From Thelephora terrestris (Eukaryota; Basidiomycota; Agaricomycetes; Thelephorales; Thelephoraceae), in NCBI GenBank assembly GCA_015956445.1, contig WIUZ02000008.1, positions 1,302,001 through 1,366,000 on the forward strand: a DNA stretch of 64,000 bases, written 5' to 3'. Positions 37,314 through 48,346 of the stretch are shown in pieces. Within the stretch, counting starts at the first letter, position 1. Each line of letters opens with the position of its first letter. The notes under the pieces were generated by a model. That model was not told the origin of the DNA. It did not search any database and worked only from the letters and a program-made list of their open reading frames with translations. The translations under genes were made by a program, and so were the position numbers.

Positions 37314-40300
37314 CTACGAAGCATCTGCGAGGATTAGTCGGGGTACGACATTCATAGCCATCATCTGTAGCCGCGGAAACGTTGTCCAGCATTAGCGCAG
37401 ACGCGAAGATAACGGGGGAGCTCGATCACCTCTTGGAACAGTAACTTGGCGGCATACGGTATTGTGAGCTGGGCCATCTTTTTGGAGCTTTTGCAATACG
37501 TGCACCATCCGTTGTACCCCATAAGGCCGCAGTCTTCGCAGGCGTTCACCTCGAACTTATCGGAGGATATCATGAGCCGCTCTAAGAGCAGTTGGGTGGC
37601 GCCGTATCCAATCAGGCAGTCTCTTTCCATTTCCCCAAGACGCAAACCACCCTCTCGGGATCGACCTTCCGTAGGTTGTCGTGTCAGTGTCGCCCGAGGC
37701 CCCCTGAAATTCAACGTAATCCGGTCAACGCCACCCCCAAAAACAACAAGCGCCAGGGTGCATAGATGTCACCGACCTTGCTCGAGCGTGCATCTTATCC
37801 ATCACCATATGCTCTTTAGTTGCGTGATATTAGCCGACAATGACCGGTCAGAAGTTCACTTCCGTTTCTGCGGAGTCGAGGGTTACTTACTCAGTTTCTG
37901 AAACAGGTACAAAATCGCGGCGTGAGACTCCGTACGATTTTTTTTTGGATCGCGTTTACCTGATAATAAATAGGCCCGAAGAAGGTATACGCTTCGTGGG
38001 GTTCTCCGGTGATTCCACTGGTCAACATGTCCTTGCCGGCATAGTTGAATCCGTTTTCGACCAGAATCCTTGCCATATCTTCCACCTGTTGAGACCGGGA
38101 GGAAAATGTCAACGCTAGTTAGCTCCGGAACCTGCGTGAACCGTGCTCGGGGATAGGGAGGCCACCGATACACTTGCCTTGGATCCTCCGAACGCCGTGC
38201 CATATTGTAACTTCCCAGCGAGCACTCCTGCCTAGAACAAAGGCACGATGGGCCGAATCAGCACTCTCAGCGCCTAAGTGATCGCAGGTACAATGGCCTT
38301 TGTAACTCATAAAGCCGAGATTACACTTGCCTTGCCCGCGAGAAGTTCGATCATCTTCCCGACCGTCATACGCGATGGGAAGCCGTGCGGGTTCATGATC
38401 GTGTCTAAGAATCGGAAAACAAGGTAAGCATGTGAGCAAACTTCGTATACGCAAACACCCGTGAATGGAAAAAACTTCGAAAGTAAAAGTCGATCTAAAT
38501 CCAGGAACCGGAGTGGAATGTATGGAACACGTCGTGCCCGCTCACCTGGACATATTCCTTGGTCATTGAATGGCATATCTTCCTGGTTTACGATTAATCC
38601 ACAAACTCCCTTCTGTCCATGCCTGCTGGAGAATTTATCTCCTAACTCGGGTCGTCGGGTTTGCCTTATGAGCACTTTTATCAAAGTCTGATCATTGTCT
38701 GTATCCGTGATCATGATTTTGTCGATATTCCCGGGGATAGGAGACTTGTACGTCATCGCCGAATTTTTGTACGACACCGCAGAGGCTTGTCCCGTAAACG
38801 AATTATCGTTGGAGTTCGCAGGTGTCTGTTTGTTGATGTAGACGTCGCCGGGATCGACCCGTTCTCCCACGCCCGCGAGGCCGTCAGGTTGGATGATGTC
38901 GTACTTTTTGTGAATTTGTCCGTTTTCAACGGGGGCATCTGCCAGGCGATCGAACCTGTTCGTGCGCGGACCGTGAGTCAATGAAGTGAGCGGTTGAAGC
39001 AGTGCCGGAAAACGTAAATAGAAACAAGATGTTACGACAGCTAGGCTTCGGCAGATTGCGATCATGGGGAATGCAAAGATGAGAGGAAGACGGGTGTGGG
39101 AGTCGGAGGAAGGTTTTTGGGTATAGGGGATCGGAGGTGGGAGAGATCAAAGGGATCCAGGGCAGTGGCGCAATGTGGGGAGCAAAAAAGGACCAGTTAC
39201 GCACGTGCCATTTGGATATCGCCGTATCAGCGTTGTATACTTTCTGAGTACCTGGCATCTACCATACCCACGGTCCAAACTGGACTAAACGTCCCGATGA
39301 GTCAGCCCACCGCAACGCAACGGGGAAAGGAGAAGGTAACATAGTCAGAATCACGCACCCTGTTCAAAATCAGCGCGTCTTCAATGTCGTACCCAGAATA
39401 ACTCATGACCGCAACAGTGGCGTTCTGACCGGCAGGGAGCTTATCATACCCAACGAGTTCGATCGTCTTGGTTTTCACCATCGGCTGCTGCGGGTATACC
39501 AGCAAATACAGGAGCGTGTCAATTCGGTTTAGTTGGTTGTACGCAATCGCTCCGATCGCTTGTTTACCCATGGCACATTGGTACGTGTTCCGAGGTGATT
39601 GATTGTGGTGTGGGTAAGGAATAAGCCCCGCAACCGCTCCAAGGATCGTAAAGGGCTCGATCTCGAGGTGCGTTGTGGTGGGCTCGATCGTCGATTCGTA
39701 GAGGGCGATGTGAGAGTCGTTCTCCTCATTGACGTCGAGGTATTCAACCAAGCCTTCGTGCAGGAACCAGTCAAAGGTCACTTCTCCTCGCTTCAACATC
39801 TACACGCGTAAATCTCAGCTGGTGTCGTTCGACGAATGAGGGTATAGCTGATCTCCACCTCAATGTGTTCTGCCGTGACCCTCGGTTTACCGTTCTCGAC
39901 GATGATCATAGGCCGACAGATCCTCCCGCCATCACTCGCAACATGAATCGTCTTCTGGTGATGGTTGATGTAGACCCCGACGAATTCATTGACCTTCCCT
40001 GCCCGCCTCAGCTTTCTGAATTTATAGACGAAACGGGTCGCATAGCGGGTGATGCCGATTATGGAGCCGTTGACATGAACTACGAAGGTCCCTGGGGAAT
40101 AAATTTCCGTTCCTGTTGCAAGCGAGATGTCTGACGGCCGAGTGATCAGTAAGGGAGAGAATGAGGGAGCAGAACTCTACTCACCTTCAACCCCCAGCAA
40201 GTACGCCAGCCTGATGATTGGTTCCTCATCGACGTCTGTTGTGATGTGTGTCATTAATGCCAGGTTTTTGACCAGACCACATGCTTCTCCTTCCGGGGTA

Positions 40301-41946
40301 TCGCTCGGACACAACATCCCCCACTGACTCGGCTGCAACGCACGCGGACCGCTGACCTTTCTTGTCTTCTCGAATTGGGAGCTGATGCGCGTCATCATCC
40401 CCAAGGCGGAAATGAACGAAAGTCGGGAGAGCACATGGGTAACACCAGCCCTGTCCATTTTGAATCGCTTAAGGGACCAGTTTCCAGTGGAGATCGCCCG
40501 TACGAAGCCAGACGTGATGAGATCCCCGGTGAATTGCATGGTGTTGAAGGCGTCGAATTCGGTTGTGCGGGAGGGCTTTTTTAGAACCTTGTCGATCCCC
40601 GACTTCAATGTCACGTTGAAGGTCTTGAATAAGTCTTCGAACAGAAGCGCGAGCAACTGTCCTGCTCTGCAGTATAATATTTAGCACAGAGATTAGATGC
40701 TATTTTTGTACTTACAACTCAAGACGTTTGTTGCCGACGTAGTCACGGTCATCGACCATCTTTTCGTCTTGCATCGCCATGAGGACTCTCCTCGTCATAG
40801 TCCCAACAAAGATCGCCTTGGGGCGTAAGTCAACGCCTTTGACAGTGACATGAGCAAGCACTATAGTTGCTAAGGCTTCCAAGGCCTCCTCCCAGGCCGG
40901 TCTCCGAGGACCCACGACCTTGCGATTTACCTTGACCTTCGCACCGATAAACTCGAGTGCCTGATGTCGAGTGAAGATGCTGAGCTTCGCAGCTTCTTCG
41001 AGACACTGGGAGAATGTGGAACGGTAGGCTTCGGTGGTACCGGCAGTCAGGAGCAGTATCTCCTTGTCAGATTGGATACCAAGGGCCTTAAGGGCGATGG
41101 CGATGGGAACGTCCTCTGCTATGGAATTGTGACGAAGGTAGATTTTTCCTTTCTTCGTCACGACATAGGTTTTAGACTTGAGACCACCATGAGTGGAACT
41201 ACACGCATTTGGTGAGGAATTTGGGGGAGTAATTTTATTCGAAGTCGGGACGCACGAAGTACACGAAGCCTGCACAATCTGTTTAACGGGGTCTACCTCC
41301 ACGATTATTCGGTTCTTGCTGAGTTGCTCTTGGACCAGAATAACCTTTTCCGTACCCTTGACGATGAAGTAGCCTCCGGGGTCCAACGGACACTCGGTCA
41401 TCCTGGCCAGCATTGCCTCTGAGCGTCCAGCAAGAACACACTTGTTGCTTCTCAGCATAATAGGCAGTCGTCCTATGCACACATTCGGACGTTTGACAAT
41501 CTTCTTACCGCGTGTGTACTGTATTGTCACGTAAATTGGTGCACTGTAGGTCGTGTCACGAAGACGGCATTCGTGAGGGGTTACGCTTTTGTCGATTGCG
41601 TCCGGGTCTGTTCGATCAGGGAAGCCGACAGTAATATCGGTGTATTTGAGCCAGAAACGGGGGTCAACGTCTGAGGTGACTTTGTTGTTAGCTTTGAGAA
41701 TGTTCCTGATATCGACATCGACAAAGTAGTTGAAAGAGTCGATATGCTGTTTTACGAGCCCTTTGACCTTGAGAAAGGCTGGCAACAGCAGCCATTTATC
41801 CTGCTGGGATTCAATAAATGACGACAAAGGAGACCATTCAAACTCACCTGTATGTTTTTGATTGGGTCCGTAAGGCCGAGTCCTCGCCAACGGGTGTCAT
41901 TCATCTGCATCCACTGCTCATCGGCATCGTCCGTCGCGCCAGTCAT
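37314..41946 (-). CDS. RPC2: RNA polymerase III second largest subunit
   Basis: Rpc2 (yeast Ret1) forms half of the Pol III active site, which makes tRNA and 5S RNA. Exons (descending): 41946-41848, 41800-41256, 41198-40716, 40666-40185, 40130-39859, 39799-39359, 39284-39205, 38955-38546, 38404-38331, 38231-38178, 38085-37960, 37897-37891, 37813-37777, 37703-37430, 37364-37314; 1,144 residues. Family motifs include [68 protein letters not shown] and [21 protein letters not shown]. The C-terminal zinc ribbon is [22 protein letters not shown] with Pol III-type flanks separates it from Rpb2 and Rpa135. Introns after exons 9 and 10 use GC donors, and exon 12 is 7 nt. The 57-nt second intron has no stop in frame. 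The seventh intron is long (about 250 nt). Confidence 0.96.
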
Positions 41947-42068
41947 GGCCGTCGAAGCGAAAGATAAAAGAAAGAAAGCAGTCACGTGGTTATATAAGCT
42001 CGACTGTCTCGTTTCCTCGAACGAGCGCGAACTCTTGACCACAAACCACCACCTACTTTTCTCCGCGA
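41947..42068. promoter_or_regulatory. Shared divergent promoter, RPC2 / UBE2G1-type E2
   Basis: Only 122 bp separate the two ATGs. CACGTG occurs at 41983-41988, and TATATAAG at 41991-41998 points toward the E2 gene, 71 bp before its ATG. An A/G-rich tract at 41956-41980 lies on the RPC2 side. One bidirectional promoter must serve both genes. Confidence 0.55.
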
Positions 42069-43009
42069 ATGTCCAAGTCGTCTACGCCAAAGCCATCCAA
42101 CACCCTGCTTCTTAGCAGGCAACTCCAGGAGCTCACCAAGCGACCTGTCGAAGGGTTCTCAGCAGGTACTGATCACATGCACCTCCAGTTGATCTCGAGG
42201 AGATAGTGTTAACAGATGTATGCCATGATAAAAGGACTCGTTGACGACAGTAACCTATATGAGTGGGAGGTCATAATTATCGGGTTCGTCCATCGCGCAC
42301 GATATCTACATGTTGAGCGATCGTTGTCTCACTATCTCGGACGCACTTCCAGACCAGCAGACACCATATAGTGAGGGTTCCCATGTCCTTGGGGTCCAAT
42401 TAGGCTCAATATCCTCTCATGCCACAGTGAAGGCGGAATATTCAAGGCTAGGTTGACATTCCCTGAGGACTTTCCTTTGAACCCTCCAAAGATGCGATTC
42501 ATCACCCCAATGTGGCATCCGAACAGTTGCGTGTTTTAAACCACTGTTTTTTCTCTCTACTAACTCACTGTACTCGAACAGTCTACCCGGATGGCTCGGT
42601 CTGCATCTCGATCCTGGTAGGTAACACCCTGATCGATTTTAATGTGTCATTTATCCTCTCCACCAGCATCCACCAGGTGATGATCAGTACGGATACGAAG
42701 ATTCTGGAGAGAGGTGGTTGCCCGTGCACACTGTCGAGTCAATCGTAAGCTATTCTTTGCGTCTCCTGGTTCCACCCTCAACTGACATCTGACTTAGTTG
42801 TTGAGCGTTATCTCCCTCCTTTCCTCTGATCGCCCCGAAACTGGCAGTCCTGCAAATGTCGATGCTGCAGTAGAAATCAGGGACGATTTGGTTGGTGGGT
42901 AAAGGTTCTGCCCTGGCTCTGTCGTCCGCACTAATAATGTTCGCCTGTAGGATACAAGAAGAAGGTCCGACGCCTGGTCCGACGCAGCGCTGAGGAGGCA
43001 TACGATTAG
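42069..43009 (+). CDS. Ubiquitin-conjugating enzyme E2, UBE2G1 type
   Basis: Exons: 42069-42165, 42235-42283, 42353-42370, 42428-42525, 42582-42616, 42667-42744, 42798-42894, 42951-43009; 176 residues, all in phase. The sequence follows human UBE2G1 closely: LLLSRQLQELTKRPVEGFSAG, LYEWEVIIIGPADTIYEGG, FPLNPPKMRFITPMWHPN. The catalytic Cys is in YPDGSVCISIL, followed by the acidic loop HPPGDDQYGYEDSGERW and LPVHTVESILLSVISLLSS. The C-terminus is basic (KKKVRRLVRRSAEEAYD). UBE2G1-class enzymes build Lys48 chains, often for cullin-RING ligases. It is a distinct paralogue of the UBC7 gene at 35.6-37.0 kb and not a recent duplicate, because the introns differ. The third exon is 18 nt. Confidence 0.93.
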
Positions 43010-43350
43010 TGCTCCTGTTCAATATGCAGGCTGTCGGATGGCGATGGCTCCTCACGATGGCCACCGGTGGCGCTTGGTCAATGACTGCTGACGATAAGGT
43101 TCTTTGCATTCACTCTAATTCCACCCTCCTATCCATAGTACATTCCACGTAGTTCTGTTGCGGTGTATGAGATTGAAATTGTCAAATAAATAATCTGTGC
43201 TGGGCTGTGGCCGCTGATCGCCCAGACAATGATGGCTTCATCGTCACCCTCTTCGCTTCACCACCACCTCCCTCACCGTTCTGTTTCGTACATGCGCCGC
43301 TAATTTGAGAAAAAATCCAACGAAACGAGTTGTGCATCGCTCCCAAAGCA
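43010..43350. other. Spacer between the E2 and Munc13-like genes
   Basis: These 341 bp hold the E2 3' UTR and the promoter of the Munc13-like gene. I see no coding signal. The leader just before the ATG at 43351 is A-rich. Confidence 0.5.
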
Positions 43351-46300
43351 ATGTCTAGGACTAGTTACTATGATGGTGAAACACAAGAGAAGCGGATGTC
43401 GAAACATCGAGTCTCGGACGACGACTTGTTTGAGTGAGTCTCACCGTCATCTGTTCGCCTGTGTCTATTCATCGTGTCCTTCAAGGTATACGCTGCGAGT
43501 AGCGTAAGTCTGCTTGGCGATCTAGTCTTTGGTACCGAGAACTGGGCTGATATCACTGGTCACTTTCTCCTTTCAACTGCGCTTTCGTTTCCGCCCCTCA
43601 CAATCCAGATACCTCGGCTATCTTATTCAACCGAAATCTCTCGCATCTCGCCATGATCCCCATGTCGAATCCCGTGAACGCGAGCGTGAGCGCGAACGCG
43701 AACAGTCCAAGATATCATCCCTCTCTAGTTCAATATACTCGATCGGGGATCTCTTCAAGGATGTAAGAGAGGGCTCCAAAAGCGCGAAATTCCCGAGGGA
43801 CCTTCTCAAAGTGTTGGAAAACAAGCTCCAGCTTATCGCAATGGGAAAGGATCCTGCGTGCGTCATGCCCGGAGGTCTCCGTCCTGAACGGTGAACTAAC
43901 CTGATGTGCATACCCAGCTATTCGGACAACCTCGTTCGACGCACGATGGCTGTGTTTTACGGGCAAGTCAAAGACGAAACTTTCCGCCGGCAAATGAAGG
44001 AGAACCGCAAGATAGAAGAGCTCATCCTAATGTTCGCTACAAACGCCACAAACGCTCTCAAGAAAGATCCGTCTCTCGCGGGAGACAAGTGGAAGAGCGA
44101 ACTGAACAATCAGATCGCCCTCTTCGTCAGGCTCCTCCGTGATTGTCTGCGTGGGATGAGTCACGTATCCCCAGAGTTGACGCAACGGCTCGATGTTTAC
44201 ACGACAAAACTCGCGCCTCAACAACAATCTGGGACAGCGTACAGCGATTCGGGATATGACTCGAGCTCTACAAACAGAGACCGTGATTCTGTCATTTCTC
44301 CGAACAAGGCGAGCAAGAGTATTGTCGAAATGCCTCTGGTATTGACCGTTGCGAGACTATTCAAAATACCCGAACATCCTTTGCAAGGGGAGGTTGACAA
44401 AATCAGCAAGTTTTGCACAGAGAAGGTGATCGGGTTTGTTCTGGTCTCTGGATTATGCTGATAGACGATTTACCGACAGGCAGCATTAACAGACTTAAAG
44501 GTGCGTCCAGACCAACACCAGCAGGCAAGCCGTCTCTAATGTCGAGTAACCAGACTTGCCTCAAGAACCTAAACGCTGGTTCCCCTTTTCCTGGCCGCCG
44601 GGAAGACTTCCGATCAGATGCCGCGTTTCAGCACTGGCGAACCCTCGAAACCTCCCATCTTTCCCAACTCATGGTAGTCATGGTGCAGTTCAACCCAGAA
44701 CTAGCAAAGTCGACCCCGGGAGATCTAGGTTCCCTCCAGCAAGCCTCTAACACGCGACCGACTTCGATATATTCACCGTCTGGGAACAACAGGGACTCGG
44801 CGTACCATCCTGGCGGTAGGAACTCTTCAGTGAGCAGCAGAAACTCACGCCTCAGCGTATTTTCTCCAGGAGACCTCGAAGGGGTCGCAGAAGATCTTGA
44901 CGCCGACGAAGACCTACCCCTTGGCCACCACTACACGTATATCCCACCGAACCCTAAAAAGTTCTACAAACGACTCCTCGAGTTGTGCCTCATCGCAGAT
45001 TTGGAGGCCATGCTTTCACCGACTGTGGGTGACGAGGATGAAGTCTCACTGGGAATACTCACTGAAGCGCATATTGAACTTATCAATGAGTGTGCGCTGA
45101 GGTGGAGGATTGGCCAGCCATATCGAGTGTCGTGTTTCCTGGAGTTGATTAGGCAGTTTTACGAACGGAACGAAGTGCCGATCGAATGCATACCAGAAGC
45201 GCTTGCCAACGTAAAGAAAGTGCAACAGGATCTGGATCTGGAGAAGTGGCCGATACAAGATGTAGGTGCATCTGACTTTGAATCTCGACCCGCCTCATCT
45301 TTTTTTATAGAACGACTACCTTGCGAACGTGTATGGAAGTTTGTACTCCGTTTTTCTTGGATCGATCTACCAAGCCCTGGAGTCGATCCCTCAACTTGGA
45401 GCATCTGAGTTAAAGCCATACCTCCGCATACTGGAGTCCATTCAAGACCGCCGGCTCCTACAGCGGTTTGATGTGGATATACAAGCTAGAATAACGGACG
45501 TCCAAGAGCAGGTCAAGATATCTGCAGAGGCAAGCTACCATAGGAAGTTCAAGGAACTGGAGAGTCGGCCAGGGGTCAACAGGGCTCTACCTCTACTGTT
45601 GGTGACGGATGAAATCGAAAAGTGGGCGAAGCTGATGGATAAAGCGTTTAAAGAACCTATTTTAGGGTAATATCCGTGCTTCCCTGGTGTGACGGTTGCA
45701 TCTCTGACTTTGACGAGTGCAGGAAGATCGATGTGGTTGCCTTGGTGGTGGACGTAGTAGTGCCGTTATTCCTCATGGAACTCGATGCGTCATCGAAACG
45801 CTTGTGGCAGGATTCGATGAACGGACCAACACCAGACGTTCCTATCGAAGACCTCTTCTCGTTGTACAGGCGGACGAGGGTGATGATGGACATTTACCAC
45901 GCTTTCTGCCCAAAGTTCGTTCGTTTGCTTCCTACCCGATTGAACTGCTTTGACCATCCTCGAGCAGTGGTGATGCCGAGTTTGACGTTGGTGCCTTCTT
46001 TGAGCCATATGTCAGGCAATGGTTAGTCAACACGGATGATAAGACGACACAGTGGGTCCAAGCGGTAAGTCTTGAACATTTTATCCGACGTATTGCTAAG
46101 TATCTGACTCGACGACAGGCCATCGCCGCAGATAAGGTGATTCCACTAGACAAGGCACCTGACAAGGCACTGATATCGCGTATCCGACGTTAGTTCGAAA
46201 CGGAGGGCGATGAAGGCCATAGTTCTTCGATCGTCGATCTGTTCGACTCACTGCGAAGTCCAATCAACTTTTTGCAAGGTCTTGAGTGGTCCGATGAATA

Positions 46301-48346
46301 TCAAGAAGCCCGGTTCTTTACCAGTTTATCAAAGGTTTGTCCTCGTAGTCCTATTCACCATTTCTCCCGAAAGCTCAGCTTTGTGTAGACCATCAGTAAA
46401 GCCATCGAAACCTATTGCAGAAGTATCGAGGACCTCTTCATGGCCGAGATGTTCCCCCGACCAACCGACCACCTCCAACCGCAGAGGTCTTCCGCGTGGA
46501 TCGAGAAGGCCAAACAGCTCACTTCGCAAGGGGAGAACAAGAAAGTTGAACCGTTCAACTTCTTGCCTGAGACTTGTGTCAAGCTAAACAACGCCGATGC
46601 CGCTCGGCGTCTCCTGGACAACATGTACAGCCAGATGGGAGCCGACAAGATTGCAGAGGTTCTGTCAAAGTCACCACCAGTGCCAGACAAGAGGGAGAGC
46701 GAAAAGTTCCTCTTCACAGTGAAGGTTTGCCTGGCGGAAGACCTGGTGGCGTTGGATTCAAGTCCCTCAGCGCTGCTAGACACGTTCGCAACGCTGAGCG
46801 ACGAGAATGGGGGTAGGCTAGCCAAGACGAGGACCATCTATGAAACGTTGAACCCAAGATGTGCGTATTTTTTCTCAAGGTTTCCTGCGCGTCTCAAATC
46901 AGTTCCAGGGGATGAAACTTTCGATCTTTCGGTCGATAAACCGCTCTGGCTGATGGCCTGCGTCCGTGATCGTGCTTTGATCGGCAAACACGATATTGTC
47001 GGGAGGAGTTACTTCTGCCTCGACCCACGTAGATATGAGGACCTTCTGACCCATGACCTTTGGATGGACCTGGATACTCAGGGTCGGATACTGCTTCGCG
47101 TCAGTATGGAAGGTGAGAAGGACGAGATTGGATTCTATTTCGGACGTGCTTTCAGATCGCTCAAGAGGGCAGAGAGCGAGATGCTCAGAATATTCGTTGA
47201 CAAAGTAGGCTCCTCTTTCTAAATGGCAGGAATATCGTTGACCAAGGCGCCTCGCTAGATGTCGCCGATGATATCCCAGTCACTTTCCCGAAGGGTGGTG
47301 AAGTCCTTAATCAAGCCAGCCACCAACACGGGATCACTGGACTACAAGGGAGTTCTTGGGAACGTCAAAGGATTCTATACATCTGCTCTCGGGGGTTCTT
47401 CGTCAGAAGTGCAGGTCCCTCCGCCACCTTCAGACGGTCCGAGGGCACGTCCCGGGGAGTTGACAGACGTCGAGATCGAACAAGCTATCGTGCCCCTATT
47501 CGACTACTTCGATGCTAACCTGCAGACGCTGAACACGTACTTATCCGACGCGACAAAACAACAAGTGATGGCTAAGGTGTGGAAGGAGATCTTGAAGACT
47601 ATCGAGGGACTGTTGATTCCCCCACTGTCGGAGAATTCGAGTGATATGAAGCCTCTATCCGACAAGGAGGTGGACATCGTCTTCAAGTGGTTGAAGGTAC
47701 TGGGTTGCCTCTACGATCATCCTCCCGCTGACCTTGTACATCCTAGTTCCTGAGGGATTACTTTTATGCTGGCGGGGAGGGACCTGTACCACTGGAGACG
47801 CTGCAGAACCAGAAGTACCGTGACGTTGTCTCCATCCGATTGTACTATGACTGGCACACGTACGCCTCTCAGACTTTTTATCGTGAGATAAATCGCTGAC
47901 CTTACGCTTCCCGCCAAACAGAGATGCCCTCATGGAGGAATATGTACGACTCATGCAGAACATGCTGCGGTCAACCTCGACTATAAAGAAGAGGGCGAAG
48001 AGCGTCTACCACTCAAAGAATCTTGGCACGATCAAAAACAGGAAGCAACAGAAACAACAAACTGCAAAGGAGGACTCGAATGGCGAGATTATACTGAGGA
48101 TTCTGCGAATGAGGTATTTACTCCCAGTTGAAACCCGCATCAATCGTGCTAAACCGATCCGATAGGAGCGGAACTTCCGACTTCATCGTTCAACAGCTAC
48201 GCACTATCAGCAGTCTTCAAGCTGAGCAAGAAGCGCGAGAGAAGGCTAAGGTGCAGAGGAAGTTGAATCGTCCACGTCAAGATGGTCAAGGCGCGATTCC
48301 TCCCGTCCCCGCTATCCCGCCTGTACCTCCAATGCCATCCAATTAG
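43351..48346 (+). CDS. Munc13-like protein with MHD and C2 domains
   Basis: Munc13/UNC-13 proteins prime vesicle fusion; fungal members act in exocytosis and cytokinesis. Seventeen exons give 1,360 residues, all in phase: 43351-43433, 43486-43503, 43609-43857, 43918-44425, 44480-44500, 44554-45261, 45311-45666, 45723-45914, 45968-46064, 46119-46136, 46194-46334, 46389-46860, 46909-47204, 47259-47696, 47747-47859, 47922-48113, 48166-48346. An Arg/Glu-repeat tract lies near residue 55. The MHD1 region is in exons 8-12 (IDVVALVVDVVVPLFLMELD, FFEPYVRQWLVNTDDKT). A C2 domain follows at about residues 900-1050 (KFLFTVKVCLAEDLVALD, YETLNPRWDETFDLSV), then MHD2 (KVWKEILKTIEGLLIPPL, VFKWLKFLRDYFYAGGEG). 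The tail is Pro-rich. Exons of 18, 21 and 18 nt are needed for continuity. Membrane association is inferred from C2. Confidence 0.9.

Noticed and set aside
38307-39065. 252-codon minus-strand open frame with its own upstream Met
   Set aside because: It is an RPC2 exon read into its flanking introns; the N-terminal part belongs to the long intron 7.
46412-46837. 141-codon minus-strand frame
   Set aside because: It overlaps the C2-domain exon of the Munc13-like gene on the opposite strand.
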